Part shown: piece by piece, positions 1 through 5,031 of the stretch | Numbering within the stretch: the stretch's first letter is position 1 | Layout: each line of letters starts with the position of its first letter | DNA from: Rosettibacter sp964572725 | Lineage (GTDB): Bacteria > Bacteroidota > Ignavibacteria > Ignavibacteriales > Melioribacteraceae | Assembly: GCA_964572725.1 (NCBI GenBank) | Contig: CAZNFW010000084.1 | Location: 1 to 5,874, forward strand | DNA: 5,874 bases | Direction of reading: 5' to 3' | The notes under the pieces: model-generated | Seen by the model: only the letters and a program-made list of their open reading frames with translations | The model's database searches: none | Told to the model about the DNA's origin: nothing | Translations under genes and position numbers: made by a program

Positions 1-139
1 CTTTGAAAACAAAATTATAGCAGTTAAGATTAGAATTCTCTTCTATTCTTTTAAAGAAATAACTAACATTTTCACGAAGAGAAATATTACCTGATTTAAT
101 CTTCTCAATTTTTTCAAAATGATTTTTATAATCTTTCAA
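1..139 (-). CDS. gatA: Asp-tRNA(Asn)/Glu-tRNA(Gln) amidotransferase subunit A, N-terminal fragment (runs off left edge)
   Basis: The minus strand from 139 gives 46 in-frame codons with no stop before the window edge. The peptide begins (M)KDYKNHFEKIEKIKSG and contains S-LRENV, YFFKRIEENSNLN and YNFVFK. This matches the N-terminal helical part of GatA/amidase-signature proteins, where a short helix, 'I+SGE.S..E.V', '..YL.RI...N..LNAF..V' come in this order before the catalytic domain. GatA is the amidase subunit of GatCAB, which amidates Glu-tRNA(Gln) or Asp-tRNA(Asn) using ammonia from glutamine. The start is TTG: the fragment has no Met codon, and GAGGA (150-146) lies 6 nt upstream. The TTG overlaps the tatA stop in a TTGA arrangement, which suggests translational coupling. 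The catalytic Lys-Ser-Ser residues lie outside the window, so another amidase-signature enzyme cannot be excluded. Confidence 0.75.
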   Translation of the reverse strand, partial: MKDYKNHFEKIEKIKSGNISLRENVSYFFKRIEENSNLNCYNFVFK

Positions 140-339
140 GATTTATCCTCATTTTTTTTATTCTCATCAATTTTGTCAATTGATTTGATATCTTCTTCTA
201 CATCTTGTAAAGCTTTTTTGAATTCTCTCATGCCTTTGCCAATTCCCTGAGCAAGTTCAGGAATTTTTTTTGCACCGAATAATAGCAAGACTACAAGCAC
301 AATAATTAATATTTCTGACGCACCTAAATTTCCAAACAT
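136..339 (-). CDS. tatA: Twin-arginine translocase subunit TatA
   Basis: TatA forms the size-variable pore of the Tat pathway, which exports folded proteins across the inner membrane. The 67-residue product has the family's layout: a short outer N-terminus (MFGNLGASE), one hydrophobic segment at about residues 9-21, the hinge FGAKKIPELA (21-30), an amphipathic helix (about 28-50) and a charged, disordered Lys/Asp/Glu tail. The ATG at 339 is preferred because GGAGGT lies 4 nt upstream. A longer reading from a TTG at 351 would place the start inside that same Shine-Dalgarno site. The gene lies 23 nt after purQ, and its TGA stop overlaps the TTG start of the gatA-like gene by 4 nt in total. TatB/TatC are not in the window. 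The length and hinge fit TatA (or a combined TatA/E) better than TatB. Confidence 0.93.
   Translation of the reverse strand: MFGNLGASEILIIVLVVLLLFGAKKIPELAQGIGKGMREFKKALQDVEEDIKSIDKIDENKKNEDKS
146..150 (-). promoter_or_regulatory. Shine-Dalgarno site for gatA (GAGGA)
   Basis: GAGGA on the minus strand sits 6 nt before the TTG codon at 139-137, inside the 3' end of tatA. It is the main support for TTG as the gatA start, since no ATG or GTG start suits the frame. Confidence 0.6.
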
Positions 340-343
340 AATT

Positions 344-349
344 ACCTCC
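344..349 (-). promoter_or_regulatory. Shine-Dalgarno site of tatA (GGAGGT)
   Basis: A strong GGAGGT on the minus strand lies 4 nt before the ATG at 339-337. It decides the tatA start: the upstream in-frame TTG at 351-349 overlaps this site and is therefore unlikely to be used. Confidence 0.75.
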
Positions 350-362
350 AATTATTATTTAA

Positions 363-1055
363 TTAAAACATATTTTCTGCAATTGATTTAAAGATTAAAG
401 CTCCATCTGTTCTTTTCAATAATGGGTCACATGCTCGTTCGGGATGGGGCATCATACCAAGTACATTCCCATTTTTATTCATAATGCCTGCAATATTTTT
501 GAGAGACCCATTTGGATTAAATTCTTTATAAACCTTTCCTTCTTTTGATGAATATTTAAAAACAATTTGTTTGTTTTCTTCAAGTGCTTTTAGAGTTTCT
601 TCATCAGCGTAATAATTACCTTCGCCATGTGCTATTGGAATTTTGAGTACATCCTGTTTTATGGATTTTGTAAAAATTGTTTCTTTGTTCTCAATTTTAA
701 TGTATACATCTTTGCAGACAAATTTTAATGACTGATTTTTCTGCATTGCACCCGGCAGCAAACCAGTTTCAAGAAGAATTTGAAAACCATTACAAATGCC
801 AATTACTATTCCACCATTATTAGCAAATTTTATTACTTCTTCCATAACAGGAGAAAATCTTGCTATTGCACCTGTTCTTAAATAATCGCCGTAAGAAAAA
901 CCGCCGGGAAGAATTATAACATTAGAATTCTTCAGGTCTTTTTCTTTATGCCAAATAAATTCTGCATCATAACCTAAAACTTTTTTGGTAGCATAATAGG
1001 CATCGTGGTCGCAATTAGCACCGGGGAATACAATAATACCGAACTTTGGTTTCAT
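363..1055 (-). CDS. purQ: Phosphoribosylformylglycinamidine synthase, glutaminase subunit PurQ
   Basis: PurQ hydrolyses glutamine and passes ammonia to PurL, which converts FGAR to FGAM in step four of de novo purine synthesis; PurS bridges the two subunits. The 230-residue protein is a class I glutamine amidotransferase of normal family length (about 220-230). It shows the PurQ N-terminus FGIIVFPGANCDHD (5-18), LPGGFSYGDYLR (49-60), the nucleophile elbow GICNGFQ with Cys88, the AHGEGNYY segment (142-149), and MMPHPERA carrying His204 and Glu206 of the triad. The ATG at 1055 overlaps the purS TGA in an ATGA arrangement, which fits the required stoichiometric assembly with PurS. The stop is TAA at 365-363. 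No purL gene is present, so it must lie elsewhere in the genome. Confidence 0.97.
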   Translation of the reverse strand: MKPKFGIIVFPGANCDHDAYYATKKVLGYDAEFIWHKEKDLKNSNVIILPGGFSYGDYLRTGAIARFSPVMEEVIKFANNGGIVIGICNGFQILLETGLLPGAMQKNQSLKFVCKDVYIKIENKETIFTKSIKQDVLKIPIAHGEGNYYADEETLKALEENKQIVFKYSSKEGKVYKEFNPNGSLKNIAGIMNKNGNVLGMMPHPERACDPLLKRTDGALIFKSIAENMF

Positions 1056-1303
1056 TTTACTTCTTCAAGAGTATATTCGAAATCTTCCATTATTGGATTT
1101 GATAATAACTTTTGACTGTATTCAAGAACTTCTTTTTCAGCTGCATCTCTGTCGTCAGTATCGACAAAAAATTCAATATACTTGCCAATTCTTGTATTTT
1201 TAACATTATTAAAGCCTAACAATTTTGCACCTTGTTCTACAGCTTTGCCTTGAGGGTCAAGTATTGTTGGTCTTCTTTTAACAATAACTACTGCCTTAAA
1301 CAA
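1052..1303 (-). CDS. purS: Phosphoribosylformylglycinamidine synthase subunit PurS
   Basis: PurS is the small dimeric subunit that links PurQ to small-type PurL in the FGAM synthase complex. The 83-residue product is typical in length and has the family pattern: KAVVIVKRRPTILDPQGKAV (3-22, with the characteristic LDPQG), KLLGF, then the strand-helix portion VKNTRIGKYIEFFVDTDD and a C-terminal LLSNPIMEDFEYTLEEV (the 'NPV.E.Y...' element). The start is TTG at 1303: GGAG (1314-1311) lies 7 nt upstream, alignment with the family begins right there, and the first internal Met is near the C-terminus. The gene lies 12 nt after pssA and overlaps purQ by 4 nt. Separate purS and purQ imply a small-type PurL and argue against the large fused PurL of gamma-proteobacteria. 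Confidence 0.95.
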   Translation of the reverse strand: MFKAVVIVKRRPTILDPQGKAVEQGAKLLGFNNVKNTRIGKYIEFFVDTDDRDAAEKEVLEYSQKLLSNPIMEDFEYTLEEVK

Positions 1304-1310
1304 TTTTTAA

Positions 1311-1314
1311 CTCC
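1311..1314 (-). promoter_or_regulatory. Shine-Dalgarno site of purS (GGAG)
   Basis: GGAG on the minus strand lies directly after the pssA TAA stop and 7 nt before the TTG start at 1303. It supports TTG initiation of purS. Confidence 0.55.
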
Positions 1315-1315
1315 A

Positions 1316-2032
1316 TTAATTTATTTGAGTCTTTTTGAATAATAAAAATATGTGATTCAATATTCCAAAGAATACAACTGATAGAAAAACAAAGAAAAGA
1401 AATTTTCCATTTGTAACAATTGCAGAAAATAAAATTATAATTAATAACAAAAATATTAATAATTTCTTTAAAAATTTTTTGCTGCTAAATTTGGGTAAAG
1501 TTCTATACTTAATTTTACTTATCATTAGAATTGATAGAAGAATTATTAACGGAAATATAAAATTGTTATAAGGTTCTACAATTTTTGAATCCTGATAATA
1601 AGAATAAATCAAAGTAGAAATTGTAAGAGCAGAAAGTGGAATAGGAAGACCAGTAAAATCCTTTTTTGTTTTCAGGTCATCAATTAAAATATTGAATCTT
1701 GCAAGTCTAAGTGCACCTGCAATTAATAAAAATGAACTGATAACAATACCGATATATTCATATTGGAATGCATATGCTTTGTAAACAAGAAAGGAAGGTG
1801 CAACTCCAAAACTTACAACATCAGAAAGTGAATCCAGTTCAACTCCAAAACGGCTTGAAGTATTTAATAGTCTTGCTATCAATCCATCCATAGTATCAAA
1901 GATAGCAGCGATAATTATAAATATTGCCGCCATCTTAAAATTTTCATGAGAAGCATAAATAATTGAAATAAAACCGCAGAAAATATTTAGTGATGTAATA
2001 AAATTGGCTATTATTGATTTTAGTTTATTCAT
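1316..2032 (-). CDS. pssA: CDP-diacylglycerol--serine O-phosphatidyltransferase (phosphatidylserine synthase)
   Basis: This integral membrane enzyme joins CDP-diacylglycerol and L-serine into phosphatidylserine, releasing CMP. The 238-residue protein carries the full CDP-alcohol phosphotransferase signature D-x2-DG-x2-AR-x8-G-x3-D-x3-D: Asp46, Asp49-Gly50, Ala53-Arg54, Gly63, Asp67, Asp71. Subfamily marks of bacterial type II PssA are TSLNIFCGF (13-21), LRLARFN (108-114) and FTGLPIP (126-132). Several hydrophobic segments follow (about 94-108, 158-172, 189-206 and 211-231). The ATG at 2032 lies inside the last codons of psd, an 8-nt overlap (ATGAATAA), so synthase and decarboxylase are probably translationally coupled. 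The Shine-Dalgarno match is weak (GAG), which fits coupling. The protein between the signature and the C-terminus is very hydrophobic and Lys-rich, as expected in an AT-rich genome. Confidence 0.95.
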   Translation of the reverse strand: MNKLKSIIANFITSLNIFCGFISIIYASHENFKMAAIFIIIAAIFDTMDGLIARLLNTSSRFGVELDSLSDVVSFGVAPSFLVYKAYAFQYEYIGIVISSFLLIAGALRLARFNILIDDLKTKKDFTGLPIPLSALTISTLIYSYYQDSKIVEPYNNFIFPLIILLSILMISKIKYRTLPKFSSKKFLKKLLIFLLLIIILFSAIVTNGKFLFFVFLSVVFFGILNHIFLLFKKTQIN

Positions 2033-2678
2033 TTATATGCTCAAAAATTATTGTTTCGCCTGCTTTTACTTTATCTCCGACTTTTACTTTAATTTTCCAT
2101 GTTTTTGGAACAATTATATCAGAACGGCTTCCGAATTTTATCATTCCAAATCTTTGACCTGTTTTAACAGTGTCGCCAAGTCTTAAATCAAAAACAATTC
2201 TTCTTGCAATGAAACCAGCAATCTGTGTAAATAACACTTTGCCATATTTGCTTGTAATACCGATTTCAGTTCTTTCATTTCTCAAATCTGATTTTTCATG
2301 AAAAGCTACTAAATAATCACCTCTGATATAATTCAAATAATCTACTGTTCCACTTATTGGAATTCGATTAACATGGACATTAAGAGGCGACATAAATATT
2401 GCTACTTGAATAGCGTTATCATTTAAAAATCTTTTTTCAAAAACTTCTTTAATGCTAATTATTTCTCCATCGGCTGTAGAAACAATTATATTTTCATCTG
2501 GAGGAGTGTTTCGTTCGGGGTCTCTAAAAAAATTGATGTTAAAAAGTAGAAATAAAATTCCTGCAATTAATAATGTGTATTTTACCCAGTTATTGCTAAT
2601 AAAAAAAGATGCTGCTATAAGTGCTAACGAAAAAGCAGCAAGAATTATAAAGGTATTAATTCCATATTTAGAAATCAT
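2025..2678 (-). CDS. psd: Phosphatidylserine decarboxylase, short membrane-anchored type
   Basis: Psd decarboxylates phosphatidylserine to phosphatidylethanolamine using a pyruvoyl group made by self-cleavage. The 217-residue protein matches the short Psd-A type (about 210-220 aa, shorter than the E. coli enzyme). Two N-terminal hydrophobic segments (about 8-28 and 33-50) are followed by FFRDPER (50-56), STADGEI (67-73, Asp70 proposed in the proteolytic triad), SPLNVHVNR (97-105, His102) and RFGMIKFGSRSD (176-187). Cleavage is expected between Gly183 and Ser184, giving a beta chain and an alpha chain of only 34 residues. The C-terminus VKVGDKVKAGETI (198-210) resembles the hammerhead-like end of the family. 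The gene is the first of the leftward operon. Its stop overlaps pssA by 8 nt, so the two successive steps are encoded together. The start is ATG at 2678, with only a weak GAG upstream. Confidence 0.94.
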   Translation of the reverse strand: MISKYGINTFIILAAFSLALIAASFFISNNWVKYTLLIAGILFLLFNINFFRDPERNTPPDENIIVSTADGEIISIKEVFEKRFLNDNAIQVAIFMSPLNVHVNRIPISGTVDYLNYIRGDYLVAFHEKSDLRNERTEIGITSKYGKVLFTQIAGFIARRIVFDLRLGDTVKTGQRFGMIKFGSRSDIIVPKTWKIKVKVGDKVKAGETIIFEHINE

Positions 2679-2706
2679 AATCTCATTAATATGTGAATAA
2701 CGATTG

Positions 2707-2714
2707 CAAATCTA
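2707..2714 (-). promoter_or_regulatory. Putative -7 promoter element of the psd-pssA-purSQ-tatA-gatA operon
   Basis: The minus strand reads TAGATTTG, a full match to the Bacteroidota housekeeping -7 consensus TAnnTTTG. Transcription would start near 2700-2702 and leave a leader of about 22-24 nt before the psd ATG. No convincing TTG -33 element is seen at the expected distance, and use of this consensus in the host group is an assumption. Confidence 0.35.
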
Positions 2715-2742
2715 ATATTTTCTTGCTTTAATTTCTTGTGAA

Positions 2743-2782
2743 TATTTTTTTTGGTAATTTTGTTATGCAATTAAAAAAAATA
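2743..2782. repeat. 10-bp A/T inverted repeat upstream of ybaB
   Basis: TATTTTTTTT (2743-2752) and AAAAAAAATA (2773-2782) are perfect reverse complements separated by 20 nt. The arms flank the candidate ybaB promoter element. As RNA the hairpin would be weak, being all A-U. As DNA these are opposing A-tracts that could bend the promoter or bind sigma/alpha subunits. Low sequence complexity makes a chance origin possible. Confidence 0.4.
2755..2762 (+). promoter_or_regulatory. Putative -7 promoter element of the ybaB-recR operon
   Basis: The plus strand reads TAATTTTG, matching TAnnTTTG, with a TTG at 2736-2738 that could serve as the upstream element, although the 16-nt gap is shorter than usual. 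Transcription would start about 30 nt before the ybaB ATG. In sequence this AT-rich such matches arise by chance. Confidence 0.25.
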
Positions 2783-2797
2783 ATAAATGGAGGATAA

Positions 2798-3124
2798 ATG
2801 AATTTTAATATGCAAGGAATGTTAAAGCAGATTCAAAAAATGCAGGAAGAGATGGCAAAAGTTCAGGCTGAACTGGAAAATAAAACCGTAACAGAAGAAA
2901 GCGGCGGAGGAATGGTAAAAGTTGTTGCTAATGGTAAAAAAGAAATTATTTCAATTACTATAGATGATGAAATTATTAAGAGCGGTGATAAAGAAATGAT
3001 AGAAGATTTGATTGTTGCTGCAGTAAACAAAGCTTTGCAATCTGCTGGTAAATTAGCAGAAGAAGAAATTGGAAATGTTACAAAAGGAATGCTGCCGCCT
3101 GGTTTTAACATACCTGGATTTTAA
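2798..3124 (+). CDS. ybaB: YbaB/EbfC family nucleoid-associated DNA-binding protein
   Basis: Members are small dimeric proteins that bind DNA and associate with the nucleoid; the gene is commonly next to recR, as here. The 108-residue product fits the family length (about 100-115). It has the N-terminal helix MQGMLKQIQKMQEEMAKVQ (5-23), the turn into ESGGGMVKVVANGKKEI (34-50, the family's 'G.V.V...G...'), the strand ISITIDDEII, and the C-terminal helix LIVAAVNKALQSAGKLAEEE. A Gly/Pro-rich tail, GMLPPGFNIPGF, follows. The ATG at 2798 has a strong GGAGG (2789-2793) 4 nt upstream. It is the first gene of the rightward operon and lies 2 nt before recR. A role in recombination alongside RecR is suggested by conserved neighbourhood, not shown here. 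Confidence 0.95.
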   Translation: MNFNMQGMLKQIQKMQEEMAKVQAELENKTVTEESGGGMVKVVANGKKEIISITIDDEIIKSGDKEMIEDLIVAAVNKALQSAGKLAEEEIGNVTKGMLPPGFNIPGF

Positions 3125-3126
3125 AA

Positions 3127-3722
3127 TTGTTGATAGCAGAACCATTACAAAAAGCAATTGATGAACTGAGCAAACTTCCGTCGATTGGTAAAAAAACTGC
3201 TCAAAGATTGGCACTTTATATCTTAAAAAGTGATGAGAGCAGTGTAAATGCACTAATTCAATCAATATCAGATTTGAAAACAAAAATTCGTTTTTGTTCT
3301 GAATGTTTTAATCTCGCAGTAGGTGAAAAATGTGACATATGCTTAAGTCCAAAAGAGACCATTCAACAATATGTGTAGTAGAAGAAGCAAGCGATGTAAT
3401 TGCAATTGAAAAAACAAATGAATACAATGGATTGTATCATGTCCTTGGCGGTGTATTAAATCCACTTGCTAATGTTACAGCTGAACAACTTCATATTCAA
3501 GAACTAATTGCAAGAATTGAAAAGGGTGGAATTAACGAAGTTATACTTGCACTTAATCCTGATACGGAAGGGGATACAACTTCTTTGTATTTAATAAAAT
3601 TATTAAAGCAGTATCCAATTAAAGTATCGAGAATTGCTCGTGGTTTGCCTATTGGCGGCGACCTTGAATTTGCTGACCCTGCAACAATTGGTAGAGCTTT
3701 CAGCGGAAGAATAACATTGTGA
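3127..3722 (+). CDS. recR: Recombination mediator RecR, interrupted by a -1 frame change
   Basis: RecR acts with RecO (and RecF) to load RecA on SSB-coated gaps. Both halves are clearly RecR but lie in different frames. Frame one (3127-3378) gives the helix-hairpin-helix LPSIGKKTAQRLA (17-29) and the zinc finger Cys57, Cys60, Cys69, Cys72, then runs out of family similarity after CLSPK. The continuation from 3354 (open frame 3339-3722) begins RDHSTICVVEE and holds the Toprim domain (Glu86/87, NPDTEGDTT at 144-152) and the C-terminal ARGLPIGGDLEFAD, GRAFSGR. Joined through the AAAA run at 3351-3354 with one extra base, the protein is 198 residues, the normal RecR length. The start is TTG at 3127 (no Met in the first frame), 2 nt after ybaB. 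Either sequence error, inactivating mutation or recoding could explain the break; the intact coding on both sides favours error or a very recent mutation. Confidence 0.93.
3351..3354 (+). other. Frame-change site in recR (four-A run)
   Basis: The reading is AGT CCA AAA GAG ACC in the upstream frame. Family conservation (CxxPKRDHS) demands CCA AAA AGA GAC, which is one more A. A tRNA-Lys on AAA could also slip back one base here and re-pair with AAA, giving the same product. Without a shift the protein stops at the TAG at 3376-3378. An AGGTGA at 3321-3326 is too distant to resemble the dnaX stimulator, and no strong downstream hairpin was seen. Confidence 0.8.
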
Positions 3723-4456
3723 TGCAAAATTGGTATAAAGACTGGTTCGAATCTCCTAATTACCTTCATGTATACAATCATCGTGATGATTCAGATGCAA
3801 GAAAATTATCTGAGTTGATTTTGTCGGTAACTAATCTTCCTGCATCTTCAAAAATTCTTGATGCTGCATGTGGTTCGGGCAGGCATGCAATTTATCTTTC
3901 ACTTAAAGGTTATAAAGTTTTTGGTTTTGATTTGAGCAAAAATTTATTGCGCAAAGCATATGAAAATTCTATTTCTCAAAATGTAAAATTAAATTTGATT
4001 CAGGCAGATATTAGAGAAATTTGCTTTAAGTGTGAGTTCGATTTAATCCTGAATTTATTTACAAGTTTTGGTTATTTTGAAAGTGATGATGAAAATTTTA
4101 GTTTCATAAGAAGAGCTGTAAAATTTCTCAAAGAAAATGGTTATTATGTAATGGATTATTTTAATAAATATTATTTAGAGAAAAATTTGGTACCACAATC
4201 AGAAAAATTTTTTGATAACTTAAGAATAGTTGAAAAAAGAAAAATTGAAAACGGCAGAGTTATTAAGGAAATAATAATTTCAAATAATAATTCAATAGAA
4301 AAATATATTGAATCTGTTAAACTATATGATGTAAATACAATTGTTGATGAATTTTTAAGAGCAGGATATAAATTTTATAAAATTTTTGGTGATTATGATG
4401 GTAATGAATTTGATAAAGATCTTTCACCAAGATTAATTTTATTTTTCACAAAATGA
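3722..4456 (+). CDS. Class I SAM-dependent methyltransferase, substrate unknown
   Basis: The 244-residue protein has the Rossmann-like methyltransferase core: motif I KILDAACGSGRHAIYLSLKG (44-63), the acidic end of strand two VFGFDLS (66-72), an acidic loop QADIRE (94-99), motif IV-like FDLILNLFTSFGYFES (106-121) and a post-core strand GYYVMDYFN. The phrase NLFTSFGYF occurs in a group of cytosolic methyltransferases of undetermined substrate. The C-terminal part (about 150-244) is Lys/Asn-rich beta structure and may form the substrate lid. The ATG at 3722 is chosen over the GTG at 3719: it overlaps the recR TGA by one base (TGATG), with GGAAGA 11 nt upstream. Its stop overlaps the next gene by ATGA. 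The neighbours give no firm hint of target; small molecule, rRNA or protein are all open. Confidence 0.88.
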   Translation: MQNWYKDWFESPNYLHVYNHRDDSDARKLSELILSVTNLPASSKILDAACGSGRHAIYLSLKGYKVFGFDLSKNLLRKAYENSISQNVKLNLIQADIREICFKCEFDLILNLFTSFGYFESDDENFSFIRRAVKFLKENGYYVMDYFNKYYLEKNLVPQSEKFFDNLRIVEKRKIENGRVIKEIIISNNNSIEKYIESVKLYDVNTIVDEFLRAGYKFYKIFGDYDGNEFDKDLSPRLILFFTK

Positions 4457-5031
4457 TTAAAAGATTTATTCATATAACTATTATTAGTGCGTTATTAATT
4501 TCGTGTGATATTTTTACAACAAGAAATCCTGAGGAACCTAATAAACCCGGTTCCAGTTTTTTGGCTGCAACATCTCCGGAAATTTTGTTTAATAATTTCA
4601 AGTCTTCAGTAGAGGAAAAAATTATTGAAAACTATATATCGTGTTTTGTAGATACTTCCTTCCTGAAAAAGAAATTTATTTTTATACCTGCATCTGGTTC
4701 ATCTTCCCAATATCCTGTATTGAGCAACTGGACAATTAGAGAGGAGAGACAATATTTCATTAATTTGATATCGAAACTGCCGCAGGGTAAGAATATTAAT
4801 TTATTAATGGAAAATACTCAGAAATACTTATTTGGTGATAGTGCTGTTTATTATTATGATTATTCATTAACTGTTACTTCGAGCAATCAATTAATTGGCG
4901 GTACATATAAGGGAACTGCACAGTTTAAAATATTTAATTCGAAAGACCAATGGTCAATTGTTGAGTGGCAGGATATTAAGAAAGAAAATTTTTTATGCTG
5001 GAGCGATTTAAAAGGGAGGACTGCTTATTAA
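4453..5031 (+). CDS. Predicted lipoprotein with C-terminal NTF2-like-looking domain
   Basis: The 192-residue product begins MIKRFIHITIISALLISC, a signal peptide with a positive n-region, a hydrophobic core and the lipobox LISC, giving a lipidated Cys18. A short Pro/Glu/Asn tether (19-34) follows. The rest reads as alternating helix and strand: a helical FNNFKSSVEEKIIENYISCF (46-65), FIFIPA, SNWTIREERQYF (91-102), LFGDSAVYYYDYSLTV (126-141), GGTYKGTAQFKI and DQWSIVEWQDI (165-175). Paired Trp residues near the end (167, 172) and a central GDS (128-130) are shared with the next gene's product. This layout resembles NTF2-like/cystatin-like folds, which is inference. The start overlaps the methyltransferase stop as ATGA. 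No named family was recognised; function is unknown, but the site of action is the periplasmic face of a membrane. Confidence 0.85.
   Translation: MIKRFIHITIISALLISCDIFTTRNPEEPNKPGSSFLAATSPEILFNNFKSSVEEKIIENYISCFVDTSFLKKKFIFIPASGSSSQYPVLSNWTIREERQYFINLISKLPQGKNINLLMENTQKYLFGDSAVYYYDYSLTVTSSNQLIGGTYKGTAQFKIFNSKDQWSIVEWQDIKKENFLCWSDLKGRTAY
5014..5019 (+). promoter_or_regulatory. Shine-Dalgarno site of the second lipoprotein (GGGAGG)
   Basis: This is one of the best Shine-Dalgarno matches in the window, lying inside the end of the first lipoprotein gene. It is 7 nt before the ATT at 5027 and 31 nt before the TTG at 5051, so it points to ATT as the start codon. An in-frame CTG at 5021 is only 1 nt away, too close to be used. 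Confidence 0.65.

Larger units (their letters stand above)
2679..2797. promoter_or_regulatory. Divergent intergenic region between psd and ybaB operons
   Basis: This 119-bp, very AT-rich stretch is the only real gap in the window and must hold the start signals of both operons. It contains a TAnnTTTG-type element on each strand, a direct repeat TGTGAATA (2692-2699 and 2737-2744), and a 10-bp inverted repeat of T8/A8 runs (2743-2752 and 2773-2782). No open reading frame with family character, tRNA or riboswitch was recognised here. Confidence 0.6.

Noticed and set aside
340..351. Longer tatA reading from a TTG at 351
   Set aside because: The TTG overlaps the GGAGGT ribosome site of the ATG at 339. 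The added residues MEVI are not part of typical TatA, which begins just before the hydrophobic segment.
2004..2186. Plus-strand open frame of 60 codons across pssA/psd
   Set aside because: It is antisense to two well-conserved genes, has no ribosome site and shows no family character.
2452..2700. Plus-strand open frame of 82 codons inside psd
   Set aside because: It is a shadow of the real psd reading on the other strand, with no recognisable domain.
2743..2782. Rho-independent terminator before ybaB
   Set aside because: The stem is purely A-U with a 20-nt loop and no GC-rich core, and no gene ends there: both flanking operons point away from it.
2863..3283. Minus-strand open frames opposite ybaB and recR
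   Set aside because: They are antisense shadows; the plus-strand reading is conserved and better supported.
3339..3722. Independent Toprim-only gene starting at ATG 3339
   Set aside because: The first five codons are out-of-frame zinc-finger sequence, no well-placed ribosome site precedes the ATG, and the rest continues RecR exactly.
3497..3781. Minus-strand open frame opposite the recR Toprim part
   Set aside because: It is a shadow of recR and the start of the methyltransferase, with no ribosome site or family similarity.
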